From positions 63,298 to 127,297 of the forward strand of contig MTSL01000159.1 of assembly GCA_002794465.1 (NCBI GenBank): a stretch of DNA of 64,000 bases, given 5' to 3'. The notes beneath the pieces are model-generated. The model did not search any database, was not told the DNA's origin, and saw nothing but the letters and a program-made list of their open reading frames with translations. The translations under genes and the position numbers were made by a program. Positions within the stretch are counted from its first letter, which is position 1, and every line of letters starts with the position of its first letter. This DNA comes from Paramicrosporidium saccamoebae. Its lineage: Eukaryota; Rozellomycota. Below, one piece after another: positions 9,572 to 18,796 of this stretch.

Positions 9572-9808
9572 TTACGAATACATTGCATTTATCCTGCGTG
9601 TCTGGCCCGGCGTCGTGGTCAGCGGCATCCGGTGGCGGGAGCGGTATGACATACTCTTCTTGGCAAAATTGTGATTGCGTCCTGCCGACTGGTAGCTGTA
9701 TTCACCGCTTGCTAGCTTGAAGAAGCGCTTGGATACGCTCTTGTTGGTTTTGTTCTTGGTGACATATAAACGTACCGTATTGAAAAGGGGTGCCAGTAGC
9801 GAAAACAT
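9572..9808 (-). CDS. Mitochondrial large-subunit ribosomal protein bL35m
   Basis: A 78-residue single-exon protein. After a short leader (MFSLLAPLFNTVRLYV) the sequence TKNKTNKSVSKRFFKLASGEY...SAGRNHNFAKKS follows the bacterial L35 pattern: K-T-x-K-S/A-x-x-KRF-x-x-x-x-x-G near the N-terminus, then RxxxxHxxxKKS. The basic, zinc-free small protein with a hydrophobic/basic leader fits import into mitochondria and assembly in the mitoribosomal large subunit. The C-terminal extension (MPLTTTPGQTRRINAMYS) lies beyond the bacterial core. Identification is from motif spacing in a short protein, so confidence is moderate. Confidence 0.72.
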   Translation of the reverse strand: MFSLLAPLFNTVRLYVTKNKTNKSVSKRFFKLASGEYSYQSAGRNHNFAKKSMSYRSRHRMPLTTTPGQTRRINAMYS

Positions 9809-10173
9809 GTATTATAAGGAAAATCCGTAAAGTCCGGCAAAATACTAAACTGTCTGGTTCTAATGTCTGTGTGTTGAGGCCTGATAGGCGGTGAGACTAT
9901 AAAATAGTAGAATGATAATCTCTATTTACAGTATGATCGGATGCAGGGATCTGTCACATGTACGACGACTAATATTTAATAAAACAGCTCTTGCTCAGAG
10001 TGTTCAATCTGTACGTAAGATGCTGTACCACCATTAAACAAAGCCATTGCCAACATCTGTCCATCACACACCACAAGAACTATAAAACACTGCTTAATGG
10101 AGAATAAACAAGTTTTACTTTGCTCGACAAAAGACGTAGCATTGCCTTTACTACGCAGCATGCAGCTCCCAAC
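9809..10173. other. Spacer with one short open frame
   Basis: 365 bp between bL35m and the secreted orphan. It holds an antisense 61-codon open frame (10161-9976) with a hydrophobic stretch (CFIVLVVCDGQMLAMALF) that begins 12 bp after the upstream stop codon. I cannot tell whether it is a gene; no family is recognised and no supporting intron was found. The rest is AT-rich. Confidence 0.35.
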
Positions 10174-11697
10174 CTAGCTACTTATCAGATACAGTACCTC
10201 TGAAGGTGAGAAACAGTCCGTCAGTTCTAACTTGCGAAATGCCCTTTTTGCCGTTCTAAAGACCTTTTCGGGTTCGTGGGCCCGATAAGCAATGTTTTTA
10301 TAGACCGCTGGCCAATCATTTGCATGTCCCAGAATACATGTCAGCGGAAGCCGCTTCTCCTCTGATGCTCCGTATAGCAGGTATGGCAACGACGTAAGCA
10401 CTCTGAGTAGCCCCCGCATACTGGCCGTTCTTGCCCACGAGCAGAGAATCTTCTCAGCGCTCTCTATCACAACCTCTGATACTGGCTGGATTGTTCCGTT
10501 TTCGGTAATGACACTCCAATTCAAGGGAAGAATCACATTTAATTCCTCGTATTGTCTTTCAATAAATGCCCACATTTTAACTTCACTCTCGAATTTATCA
10601 GCCCGGGTGGCCAAGGTCAGAGGGTTTGACCGTCGCCACTCGCGCAGACGCTCCGCTACTGTCAGTGAACCGAAGGGAATCAGGTAATGAGGCGTGTTCA
10701 CTTTAAGAAGTGGTACATCAAAGTGAAAGGCTAAATATTGTAGTGTATACGGATATACGTAGCCAGGTCGGATCTCTGCTAATAGCCATCGACCGTACTT
10801 TGTGGCTGGGAAATTCGATTTTGGCTGAGACCATTCAGAATTCTTCACCATATACACGAGCGTCTCCCAGAATATCTTCTTTGGCTCAGATGTTGATGAT
10901 GGGGTATTGGATTTCATGAGCAAAAAGCAGGACTTCATGCTCATATTACGAAGGGTTACATTAAATTTCCGATTCACTCTATCAACGTGTGCTTCTAATG
11001 ATGGGTTTTTCTCAAGCTCCTCGACTAGGCTAACGTAATAGAACAGCATGACCCTCCACAAATATTCTTGATCAGAGTCGCAGTCCGCCACAAACCGATC
11101 AACCAAATCCAGATCACAATTGAGCAGGAATACAGACAGTAAATCCGGTGTCATGTCATCCTTGGGAAACAGTGCAAAAATTTCCTCCGCCCAATTGGGA
11201 TAACAGTATAACACGTCGGCAATCCAGTCATTGCTACGCATTAGATCACGCTGATGCACCGCTTCTTTCAGCATTCGCCACGAGAGCATGTCATCAAAAG
11301 AACCGATCCAAGATGCCCGGAACAGGTCGTCCTTGTAGCCACCAACTGGCAACATTGAAAACGCATCTTTTGCGAGTCTCGGATCGTTAACAAGTTTTTC
11401 AACAGGAATCAATGTGCTGTGTGCCTCTTCTTGTTTTTCATTATTATATATCCAATCCAGCATTTTAGCTCTTCGACCCTTGGTTTCTGGTACTCGATTA
11501 TACAATTCGGCAAAGTTATAGTATTCGTACTCAAAAAGCGCCCTTAGCCTTTTGATTTGTTTGTCTGTTGTTTCAAAGGTGCGGAAAATGTTAATAGCAA
11601 CCACTTCATCCTCAAAGTGCAACAGTGTATTTGGCGTGAACTCTACCACCAGTGCCAGCCGCAAGGGTATAAGGCATAGCGATAGTAGGAGCATCAT
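10174..11697 (-). CDS. Secreted protein of unknown family, 507 residues
   Basis: I do not recognise this protein. The single exon encodes 507 residues with a clear N-terminal signal peptide (MMLLLSLCLIPLRLALVVEF) and no further membrane span or ER-retention signal, so secretion is predicted. The body is helical and rich in W, Y and acidic residues. Two stretches look loosely alike, around FSMLPVGGYKDDLFRASWI and IFALFPKDDMTPDLLSVFL, hinting at degenerate helical repeats. Possible N-glycosylation sites are present (NVTLRNMS, NWSVITENGT). No catalytic motif is visible. The gene is flanked by long spacers on both sides, unlike the dense housekeeping neighbours, which fits a lineage-specific secreted factor. 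An effector role is speculation. Confidence 0.7.
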   Translation of the reverse strand: MMLLLSLCLIPLRLALVVEFTPNTLLHFEDEVVAINIFRTFETTDKQIKRLRALFEYEYYNFAELYNRVPETKGRRAKMLDWIYNNEKQEEAHSTLIPVEKLVNDPRLAKDAFSMLPVGGYKDDLFRASWIGSFDDMLSWRMLKEAVHQRDLMRSNDWIADVLYCYPNWAEEIFALFPKDDMTPDLLSVFLLNCDLDLVDRFVADCDSDQEYLWRVMLFYYVSLVEELEKNPSLEAHVDRVNRKFNVTLRNMSMKSCFLLMKSNTPSSTSEPKKIFWETLVYMVKNSEWSQPKSNFPATKYGRWLLAEIRPGYVYPYTLQYLAFHFDVPLLKVNTPHYLIPFGSLTVAERLREWRRSNPLTLATRADKFESEVKMWAFIERQYEELNVILPLNWSVITENGTIQPVSEVVIESAEKILCSWARTASMRGLLRVLTSLPYLLYGASEEKRLPLTCILGHANDWPAVYKNIAYRAHEPEKVFRTAKRAFRKLELTDCFSPSEVLYLISS

Positions 11698-12160
11698 TAT
11701 GCTGAGTACCCTGGGAGCGCCGGTACAGTTGTTCTAGAGATGATTAATTAGCTGTGTATTTGAGGATCATCCGTAGTCGGTACTATGTGACAGCGATGCT
11801 TTCATAACGTTACTGGATATGGACCACCTGGGGCGGAGCGGTAATCAATGATCTGTTTTGTTGCTATCACGAGCTAAATTGCTGGACAATTGAGTGGATG
11901 CAGTTGAAAGGTACGCCGAGGCAAAAGGTTTTGCAGGTTCCGTCAAAAACACTGTATCGCAATACTTTTCAACAACCTTATGTCTCCCCACCAGATAAAG
12001 TCCGGTTGATCTGATAACAATTGCTCTTTCTCCTCAGACCGCTCTTTGCTTTTTATCTTACTAATCGACACTCTACTCAATAATTACAGCGAATATCTGC
12101 CGTACTATGTTGGTACAACAAGAAAAGTTAGTCTATTAAGATTGTCATGCTGCACTACTA
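11698..12160. other. Spacer between secreted orphan and RCC1
   Basis: 463 bp upstream of the secreted gene and downstream of RCC1. A stretch near 11741-11775 (TTAATTAGCTGTGTATTTGAGGATC) weakly resembles the core of the dispersed repeat. No tRNA-like or coding structure was found. Confidence 0.4.
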
Positions 12161-13309
12161 CTACTCGGCAGTTAGAACCACCGAATGTTGTCCTCCCGCC
12201 GCAACCTGTCGAATCCTTCCCTGCCATCCAAACTGCACCAAACGCGGGGCTCGCTCCACCTCATCTGGGCCGTGTCCTAGCTGGTGCATCTCTCCATATC
12301 CCCAGGAGAACAGTCCGGCATCGGTGACGGCCAGACTGTGATTTCCACCAGCGGCAATTAAAGTGGCTGGACCCGGCATTGTGGTGACGGGCATGGGAAC
12401 GTTGCATGCACGGGCACCAGCGGGAACTTCTATACCTAGCTGTCCAGAATCAGTGCGTCCGAATGAGAAGATTTGTCCATTGGAAGTTAGGAGGATGGAG
12501 TGATGCTCGCCGGCACCAGCGTCTGTTGGAATCGCACCTCGCCAATGCGCAGAATCCACCAATTCCGCAGTCATGCGGTCCGCATGATCGGCCAATCCAA
12601 GTTGCCCAAAATTGTTCAATCCCATTCCAAAAACCATTCCATTACCCTCCACTTCAGCCAGCACGAGAGTGTGGTACGAGCCACAGATTACACGTACCAC
12701 CCGTACCCTGCTGCGTCCCAGCCGCGGCGTCACATTGGTGGGACGGAGAGCGAGGAGCTTATGACGTTCAAGAACACGCCGACCGAGCTGGCCTTGTTCG
12801 CCAGAGCCCCAAGCATAGAGTTGACCGTCCTCAGTGACGGCCATGAGATGGTTGGAGCCGGCGGCAATATAAGTGACGCGCAGCGAGGCTAATGACTCGA
12901 TTATAGTGGGTCGTTCCTGCATTAGAGAGCCTCTTGGTTGGTGCCCAAGTACTCCCTTGGAGTCACGAAAGGTTCCCCAGGTATACACTCGACCATCTTC
13001 TGCTAGGGCAGCCGAGATGGAGTCACCCGCTGCAACCTGCACCACCCGCTTCCCTTCCAATCCCTCTACCATACCGACTGCAAATTCGGGTGCAGAATGA
13101 CCTAGTGCCTTTTCGTCGTTGCAGCCCCACGAATAGACCTTCCCATCTGCGGCCAACGCTAGCGAGTGTAATCCTCCCGCCACCACTGCCGTTACTCGCA
13201 CATTCTCAAAGAATGGATGGAGACGCGGTTTGCGGGACATGTCAACATCCTCTCCCAGGCCGAGCTGGCCACAGTCGCCAGAGCCAAAGACGTAGAGATG
13301 CGTCTTCAT
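12161..13309 (-). CDS. RCC1-type Ran guanine nucleotide exchange factor
   Basis: Seven-bladed propeller that loads Ran with GTP on chromatin, setting the gradient for nuclear transport and spindle assembly. The 382-residue single-exon protein consists almost wholly of RCC1 repeats: YVFGSGDCGQLGLGED, VYSWGCNDEKALG, VYTWGTFRDSKGVLG, LYAWGSGEQGQLGR, VFGMGLNNFGQLG, IFSFGRTDSGQLG and LFSWGYGEMHQLG. The second and third blades (AGDSISAALAEDGRVYTWG, FRDSKGV) align with true RCC1/Prp20 rather than with generic RCC1-repeat proteins such as ATS1. Length matches human RCC1 (421) with a short N-terminus lacking the long basic tail. Its start codon lies 14 bp from that of the next, divergent gene. Confidence 0.9.
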   Translation of the reverse strand: MKTHLYVFGSGDCGQLGLGEDVDMSRKPRLHPFFENVRVTAVVAGGLHSLALAADGKVYSWGCNDEKALGHSAPEFAVGMVEGLEGKRVVQVAAGDSISAALAEDGRVYTWGTFRDSKGVLGHQPRGSLMQERPTIIESLASLRVTYIAAGSNHLMAVTEDGQLYAWGSGEQGQLGRRVLERHKLLALRPTNVTPRLGRSRVRVVRVICGSYHTLVLAEVEGNGMVFGMGLNNFGQLGLADHADRMTAELVDSAHWRGAIPTDAGAGEHHSILLTSNGQIFSFGRTDSGQLGIEVPAGARACNVPMPVTTMPGPATLIAAGGNHSLAVTDAGLFSWGYGEMHQLGHGPDEVERAPRLVQFGWQGRIRQVAAGGQHSVVLTAE

Positions 13310-13323
13310 TAAAGATTAACTAA

Positions 13324-13634
13324 ATGTCGCTTTTCCCCCTGGATGAGACCGACCTGCCAGAACGTCCGACAATGGTGACGGTAAGCAGTTTTGTCGGTGG
13401 AGGGACTGTGGTGCTGGCCAACCTCATCCACAATCTAAACTTTTACTACAGTATGCCGAGGTGGGACTGCATTTTAGCGTAGAGCCGTGGCGGATTGTGC
13501 TGGGAGCGGGGTTGGGTGCAATTGCAGGATATGTGCTCCACAATGAATCAACCGCCGCCTGGAAACGTCTAAAACAGCGTGATGAGTATCGCGCCCGTCT
13601 CGAATATCAATACCGACGCGATCATCCCCAATAA
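13324..13634 (+). CDS. Small single-span membrane protein, possibly mitochondrial
   Basis: Two exons are proposed. The second, 13452-13634, encodes WRIVLGAGLGAIAGYVL, a transmembrane helix, then a charged tail (KRLKQRDEYRARLEYQYRRDHPQ). The first, 13324-13380, encodes MSLFPLDETDLPERPTMVT and ends at a good donor GTAAGC, giving 79 residues. The resulting intron of 71 nt is about twice the size seen elsewhere in the window; an alternative donor at 13411 gives a 41-nt intron and 89 residues. The layout (short N-terminus, one helix, basic amphipathic tail) resembles small respiratory-chain accessory subunits, but no family is certain. It is divergent from RCC1 with 14 bp between start codons. Confidence 0.55.
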
Positions 13635-13731
13635 ACATTGTGAGATAATCTAAGAAGCTGGATTGGATTGCAGGATAGCATAGCAATCTGGATTACCGAT
13701 CATATGCAGATGCTGTTTAACAGTGTCTCTA

Positions 13732-13892
13732 TGTGACGTAGAGGCAGAGGATTGATTAGGCGGGTATTTGACGTAGAGAGTTGATTAGTTGCTGGGTATC
13801 TGAGGACAGTGAGATGTGTATTCATACTATCCTAGGATCAGCAGTGAACAACCCCCCTTCCCGTCTGTGGTATTATCGCCACTATGCGACAT
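13732..13892 (+). repeat. Dispersed repeat, copy B
   Basis: Begins TGTGACGTAGAGGCAGAGG, contains a second TTTGACGTAGAGAGTTGAT unit, then the core at 13795-13890 (GTATCTGAGGACAGTGAGA ... GGATCAGCAGTGAACAACC ... CACTATGCGACA). The core matches copy A at 2231-2339 and inverted copy C. It sits between convergent 3' ends, as copy A does, in the 487-bp spacer 13635-14121. Confidence 0.82.
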
Positions 13893-14013
13893 CTATATCT
13901 ACGAATCAAGGCTCTTTATTATCAACGGCCTCATTATATATACGGATCAAATCCCTCGGTCGCTACTATCAACGGCCTCATTATATCTACGAATCAGAAT
14001 CCCTCGGGCATCA
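13893..14013. repeat. 47-bp tandem repeat, about 2.5 units, abutting copy B
   Basis: TATCAACGGCCTCATTATAT occurs at 13920 and again at 13967, embedded in a 47-bp period with TACGAATCA/TACGGATCA and ATCCCTCGG motifs. A related TACGAATCAGAAATCCC string occurs at 4294 upstream of TIP20. Confidence 0.8.
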
Positions 14014-14121
14014 CTACAAATGTATGCCCGGTCGCATCTTAAAGACCGCCCGTCCTAACTGCACAAATGTTACTTTAATTGAACGTGTTTAATAAATAAT
14101 CACTGTAATCCACGTCTGCGT

Positions 14122-15108
14122 TTATTCGCCACCAGCGCCGCCTTCAAAGCCCAAATACTTTTGGAACTGATCATAAAGCACCAGGACGAGAGCACCACCG
14201 GATCCGCGCAGCGCATTGGACAGTGCACCCTTGAAGAATGCCCTCGGACCTTCGTTGACCAGAATCTTCTTCCAACAATCCACTGTGCCCGTGTAGAGCT
14301 TGTCCTTTCGTCCAGCCTGCATCATAATGCGACGTCGCACCGTGTCGAAGGGATAGGAGATGATTCCTGCAGCGGTGGTTACGCATTGAGCAATCACCCA
14401 GGACATGATAATTGGCGGGTTCTTCGGGTCCTTCAAGAAGACGCTCTTTGCCGTGTCAAAGCCTCCGAAGAAGGCGGCACGGTACACAATAATTCCTCCC
14501 ACGGAGACTCCGAATCCTCCATACAAACCCTTCAGGCCGTTCTGCTTGTAGACGGTCGAGATGCAGTTTGAGAGGCCGGTGAATTGTCGTGCCTTTCCAG
14601 AGCCCACATCAGCAGCCAGACGAGTACGAGCAAAGTCCAGTGGATACACAAACATCAGGGAGGTAGCTCCCGCCGCACCACCGGATGCCAGATTCCCCGC
14701 AAAGAACTTCCAGAAATCAGTCTTGGGGTTGTGGCGGACGAATATCTTTTTGTATTTGTCCTTGAAGGCAAAGTTGAGCGCCTGGGTGGGGAAGTAGCGG
14801 ATCACATTGGCGAGATTTCCGCGCCACAACGAGGACACACCCTGTTCAGCGGGAATTCGACGGAAGGCGTCAAGAATGCCCTTGTAGCGGGTCTCCTTTG
14901 TAATTTGGGTGGAGGCATCCTGAGTTTGCAGAATCAGCTTGACACGCTCAATGGGGGCGACGACGGTCTTGGAAATGCCGCCTGCGGTACCACCGGCCGC
15001 CAAGTCGAGGAGGAAGGACATGACGGGGTCGCGCTTACTGGTACTGGTCGTCACCGCTGCGGGGGAAGCCATGGATGGATTACGGTCGGTGTTCGGGGTT
15101 ATCGTCAT
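14122..15108 (-). CDS. Mitochondrial ADP/ATP carrier
   Basis: Exchanges cytosolic ADP for matrix ATP across the inner membrane. Single exon, 328 residues. Three carrier repeats are seen with signatures [24 protein letters not shown] and [12 protein letters not shown], plus the ANT-specific [21 protein letters not shown]. The nucleotide-carrier signature, normally RRRMMM, reads RRRIMM here, a one-residue change in an otherwise near-invariant motif. The first about 25 residues form a polar extension before [13 protein letters not shown], typical of fungal forms. An internal ATG at residue 13 is an alternative start. A canonical mitochondrial carrier of this kind, together with complex I, argues for a respiring mitochondrion. 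Confidence 0.96.
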   Translation of the reverse strand: MTITPNTDRNPSMASPAAVTTSTSKRDPVMSFLLDLAAGGTAGGISKTVVAPIERVKLILQTQDASTQITKETRYKGILDAFRRIPAEQGVSSLWRGNLANVIRYFPTQALNFAFKDKYKKIFVRHNPKTDFWKFFAGNLASGGAAGATSLMFVYPLDFARTRLAADVGSGKARQFTGLSNCISTVYKQNGLKGLYGGFGVSVGGIIVYRAAFFGGFDTAKSVFLKDPKNPPIIMSWVIAQCVTTAAGIISYPFDTVRRRIMMQAGRKDKLYTGTVDCWKKILVNEGPRAFFKGALSNALRGSGGALVLVLYDQFQKYLGFEGGAGGE

Positions 15109-15281
15109 TAATTTCTTCTCCCTTTAAGCGACGAAGATACGTCAGGGGTCAACAAAACGACTTCCTTATTAGGTTAATTAACACCAAGAGGAGCATGAAA
15201 GGGGGAATTGCGATTATTGAGGTGAATGCATGTGCTGTATTAGAGAGTGGAGTTGCGATAGGAAAAAAAGTAGAGTCACAA

Positions 15282-15344
15282 TATAGGCTACAGTACAATA
15301 TAGGTTACAGTACAGTATAGGCTACAGTACAGTATAGGTTACAG
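15282..15344. repeat. 17-bp tandem repeat, nearly four units
   Basis: Units TATAGGCTACAGTACAA, TATAGGTTACAGTACAG, TATAGGCTACAGTACAG and a partial TATAGGTTACAGTG. It lies in the 314-bp spacer upstream of the ADP/ATP carrier and downstream of BDP1. Confidence 0.88.
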
Positions 15345-15422
15345 TGTAAACGCAACACGAACCTGCAATACATGTAATATAAACGTCCATCGCAAAAATA
15401 CAACAAATAATTTCCTCATGTA

Positions 15423-16611
15423 TCAGGAGTATTTATTAGCGGCAATTCGAGGGGATTTTCGGGGAGACGATTTAAGGGGCGATGAGCTGAAAAGTGAAGA
15501 TGATTTTGGAATCGACCTTGATGGTGAAGCGGTAATTGATTTTCTGGGAGAAGCGGCAGTTGATTTCCTAGGGGAAGCGGTAGTTGATTTTCTGGGGGAG
15601 GCGGTAGTTGATTTTCTGGGGGAAGCGGTGTTTGATTTCAGATCAAACTCTGTGCCAAGAAGCGAATCCATTCCTTCCAGTTTTGGTCGACCAGGTTTCC
15701 TCTCCTCTTCCTCTTCCCTTTCCATTCTGCACTTTTCCACCCATTGGGTATCCAACGGTTTCCTCCGCTTCAAACTCAATGCCACACGAGCTGGATTGGT
15801 TCGTTCCTCGATTTTGTATTTACCCTTTACTTGCTCCCTGCTGCGTTTTGGGAAGAGGAGGGAGATCATGGCGAAATCAGTGCCACACATGGAAAGAGCG
15901 TCATGGAAGAGATCCGTATCGGCCCGTGACCAGCGATTATTTCCAATGGTCTTTAAAAAGGCATGGCTGGTTAAATGACGACCACTCTCATTGACGACGT
16001 CCATGGGAAAGACGGGCTCAGTTGGGACGACGGGCGTATCTTCATCCACCACGATATTTCCGTCGACAATTCGAACCTGCGGAATCACTGCTGTGGTTAC
16101 TGAGCGTGCTGGACGCGGACTTGAACGAGAGACGGCAGGTCTACTTGTCCCACCCACCCCACTTGTTCCACTGATGCCGCTCTTTGTCATGGGAATCCCC
16201 AGTCCTGTGTCTCGTAGAAAATGCGACATGGTCACTCTGCTACTACCCGCAGTGAAATTTAGTGTCGGCAGCATAGCCGCACTCAGCGGTGTCGCCAGTT
16301 CATCAGCCACGAGGGACCGTCGTCGTTCCCGTCGCGCTGCCACTGCTTCGATCGTCGTCTGTCGTCGTGAGGATGCAGTTGTAACTGCCGCATAGACGCC
16401 TTCCGTCTCCACCACCGCCGTGGGCGTGGCCGGTGGCGTTTCAAGAGGCACATCGAAGATTGGCCCTTCTAAAGTCGCAGCTTTTCTGCGTTCGCTGCTG
16501 ATCACTGGCGCAAATTTGCTTTTTCCTGGCTTCTCTAAATATTAAACGTCCAAGACGGGGAGACATACCAACACGCAGAGAAGAGACGGTGGGTGGAGTT
16601 TGCTCAGTCAT
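15423..16611 (-). CDS. BDP1: TFIIIB subunit B'' (BDP1), SANT domain
   Basis: RNA polymerase III initiation factor subunit that clamps TBP-BRF1 on DNA. Exons 16611-16569 and 16534-15423 with a 34-nt intron give 384 residues. The first exon encodes MTEQTPPTVSSLRV, and the splice restores KPGKSKFAPVISSERR, a basic segment like that before the SANT domain region of other BDP1 proteins. The extended SANT domain is at about residues 210-280: RWSRADTDLFHDALSMCGTD, FPKRSREQVKGKYKIEE, TNPARV. The C-terminal tail carries five tandem (T/A)ASPRKS units encoded by a 24-bp minisatellite at about 15527-15650, unusual for this factor and a possible phosphorylation or DNA-contact region. It is divergent from YJU2 (96 bp). 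Confidence 0.87.
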
Positions 16612-16707
16612 TGGAATATCCCACCAATCAGGTCAGAGGTAAACTTACAAGGCATCCCCGGCTGGACAGCCAGTGCATACTGCGACAGTACAGCATATTA
16701 TTATTCC

Positions 16708-17469
16708 ATGTCAGAACGCAAAGTCATCAACAAGTACATTCCCCCCAACTTTGACCCTGAACGGGTGCCGCGGGGTCACCGTCGCAGCAAGCACCACACA
16801 GTGCGTCTTATGGCGCCATTCAGCATGCGCTGCACCACCTGCGGCGAATACATTTACAAAGGTCGCAAGTTTAACGCCCGCAAGGAAAACTGTCCGGAGG
16901 AGTATTTGGGAATCCGGATTTTTCGCTTCTACATCCGCTGTCCCCAGTGTGCTGCAGAAATCACCTACAAGACGGACCCAAAGAACGCCGACTACGAGTG
17001 TGAACACGGAGCCAAACGAAACTTTGAGCCGTGGCGGGAGGAACGCGCAGAGGAAGAGGCCAGCAAACGAAGGAGAGAGGTGGAGGAGCTGCACAATCCC
17101 ATGCGTGCCCTGGAAAACAAGAGTTACGATGCAAAACGCGAGCTGGACATTGTTGAGGCTTTGGACGAAATCCGCACCATGAACACTCGTCTCGAGCGTG
17201 TGGACACGGATGTTGTCTTTGCCAGAATCTCCAGTCAGCATCTTGAAAATGCAGCTAATGTAGACGAGGTAAAGGCAAAGGAGCAGGCTGAGGATGAGGC
17301 CATCATTCGCGAGGCCTTTGCCAATGTTCAACGGCAACAACAGCAGCAGGAACAAGAGGATACAGTCACGATAAACACAAACGAGTTGTTACTTGGTGCA
17401 TCTGCCAGTAAACCAAAGAGGAAATTGGATCCATCCTCTTTAGGGATTGTTCCCCGGAAGCGTAATTAG
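16708..17469 (+). CDS. YJU2: Pre-mRNA splicing factor YJU2/CWC16 (CCDC94)
   Basis: Step-one splicing factor that joins the spliceosome before branching. The start chosen is the Met of MSERKVINKYIPPNFDP, the conserved N-terminus of the family; the frame is open further upstream but that sequence is unlike the family. Product 253 residues. Seen: MRCTTCGEYIYKGRKFNARKE with the first CxxC, FYIRCPQCAAEITYKTDPKN with the second CxxC (zinc site), and EHGAKRNFEPW, all colinear with human CCDC94. A helical EEL.NPM..LENK segment follows, then a Q-rich stretch and basic C-terminus (PKRKLDPSSLGIVPRKRN). The N-terminal 15 residues insert near the branch helix in known spliceosome structures. Confidence 0.95.
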   Translation: MSERKVINKYIPPNFDPERVPRGHRRSKHHTVRLMAPFSMRCTTCGEYIYKGRKFNARKENCPEEYLGIRIFRFYIRCPQCAAEITYKTDPKNADYECEHGAKRNFEPWREERAEEEASKRRREVEELHNPMRALENKSYDAKRELDIVEALDEIRTMNTRLERVDTDVVFARISSQHLENAANVDEVKAKEQAEDEAIIREAFANVQRQQQQQEQEDTVTINTNELLLGASASKPKRKLDPSSLGIVPRKRN

Positions 17470-17538
17470 TTGTGTAGTATAATAGAATGGCATTGTATAA
17501 TAGAAAGGCTTCGATGGTTGTGATTGGCTGGGGCCGGA

Positions 17539-18648
17539 ATGAATCCGCAACTAGTAAGTCATGCTGTTGTTGCTGACCGCTTGTAGTTTGACTTTCAGGG
17601 AAGCATACCCGTCAAGTTCCGAGACGAGCCCGTTAGAGAGGAGCTGGCGGCGGCTCGGCTGGAGTTTCGGCTGCTCAGAAACACTGGCAGTGCGGTGGAC
17701 TATGAAATCCTCACGGCGCTAAAACACATCTTTCAACGTCAACTGCCCAAGATGCCGCGTGAATACATCACCCGTCTAGTCTATGATCGTCGTCACGATT
17801 CACTGGCGGTTCTCCGACCCCACGGGGTCATCGGCGGCATCACTTACCGGGTGTTTCCGGACCGCGGGTTCTGCGAGATTGTCTTTTGTGCCATCAGCTC
17901 GAGCGAGCAGGTGAAGGGTTTTGGCGCCGCTGTGATGAACCAGCTGAAGGAACAGGTGGGCCGGGTCAGCAACGGCCGGGTTAAGCATTATCTTACTTAT
18001 GCGGACAATTATGCGATAGGCTATTTTAAGAAACAGGGTTTTTCACGAGAGGTGACGCTGGATCGGACAGTGTGGGCCGGCTACATTAAGGACTATGACG
18101 GAGGCACGCTGATGCAATGCACAGTGGTGGAGGGAGTGGATTATCTAAATGTGTTCCCGATGCTGCATCGACAAAAGATGAATCTTGTAAAGGAAATTGC
18201 AAATGTGACGGACTGTGCCAAAGTGTATGCCGGCATTAATGCACCCCTGACACCGGAGCAGATTCCGGGTCTGCTTCAGGCAGGCTGGACGCCGGAAATG
18301 AGCCAAAAAGCAGAGAGTGCGCGACGAGGCCGATTGTATGAGATGCTACGGCCATTGCTGAATGAGTTACAATCGCATCCAGCGGCATGGCCGTTCCTCA
18401 AGCCAGTGGATGGCGAGGAGGTATCCTCCTATTACACTGTCATTCGTGAGCCAATGGACCTGGCGTCAATGGACAGCAAGCTGGAAGGCGATCAATATAA
18501 AACATTGCCCGAGTTTATTGCCGACTTTAACTTGGTGGTGCAGAATTGTCGATTGTTTAACGACCCGGATACTTCGTATTGCAAGAATGCCACCAACCTA
18601 GAAAAGTTTTTCCAAGAGCGTCTACGAGCGCGAGATTCGCATCGATGA
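17539..18648 (+). CDS. GCN5: GCN5-type histone acetyltransferase with bromodomain
   Basis: SAGA/ADA catalytic subunit acetylating histone H3. Exons 17539-17553 and 17587-18648 with a 33-nt intron give 358 residues; the first exon holds five codons (MNPQL). HAT domain, about residues 20-190: GFCEIVFCAISSSEQVKGFG contains the general base Glu102 and the acetyl-CoA pyrophosphate loop QVKGFGA. Then TYADNYAIGYFKKQGF, and the linker LTPEQIPGLLQAGWTPEM. Bromodomain, about 245-350: AWPFLKPVDGEEVSSYYTVI, REPMDLASMDSKL, NCRLFND, with the acetyl-lysine-binding Asn in CRLFNDP. The N-terminus is shorter than in yeast Gcn5 (439) and lacks the PCAF domain. Its 3' end converges with the ArfGAP gene. Confidence 0.95.
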
Positions 18649-18796
18649 AATGTGGCGGATCGAGTTATGGCGGATGGGGTTATTCCATGATGCGGTAGGA
18701 TGTATAGCGGGTATTGAATCAAGGTTTTGCAATAGACTACCATTACAGGATAGAATTGTTTAGTTACATCAAAGAATATATTCATTTATGCGGCCA

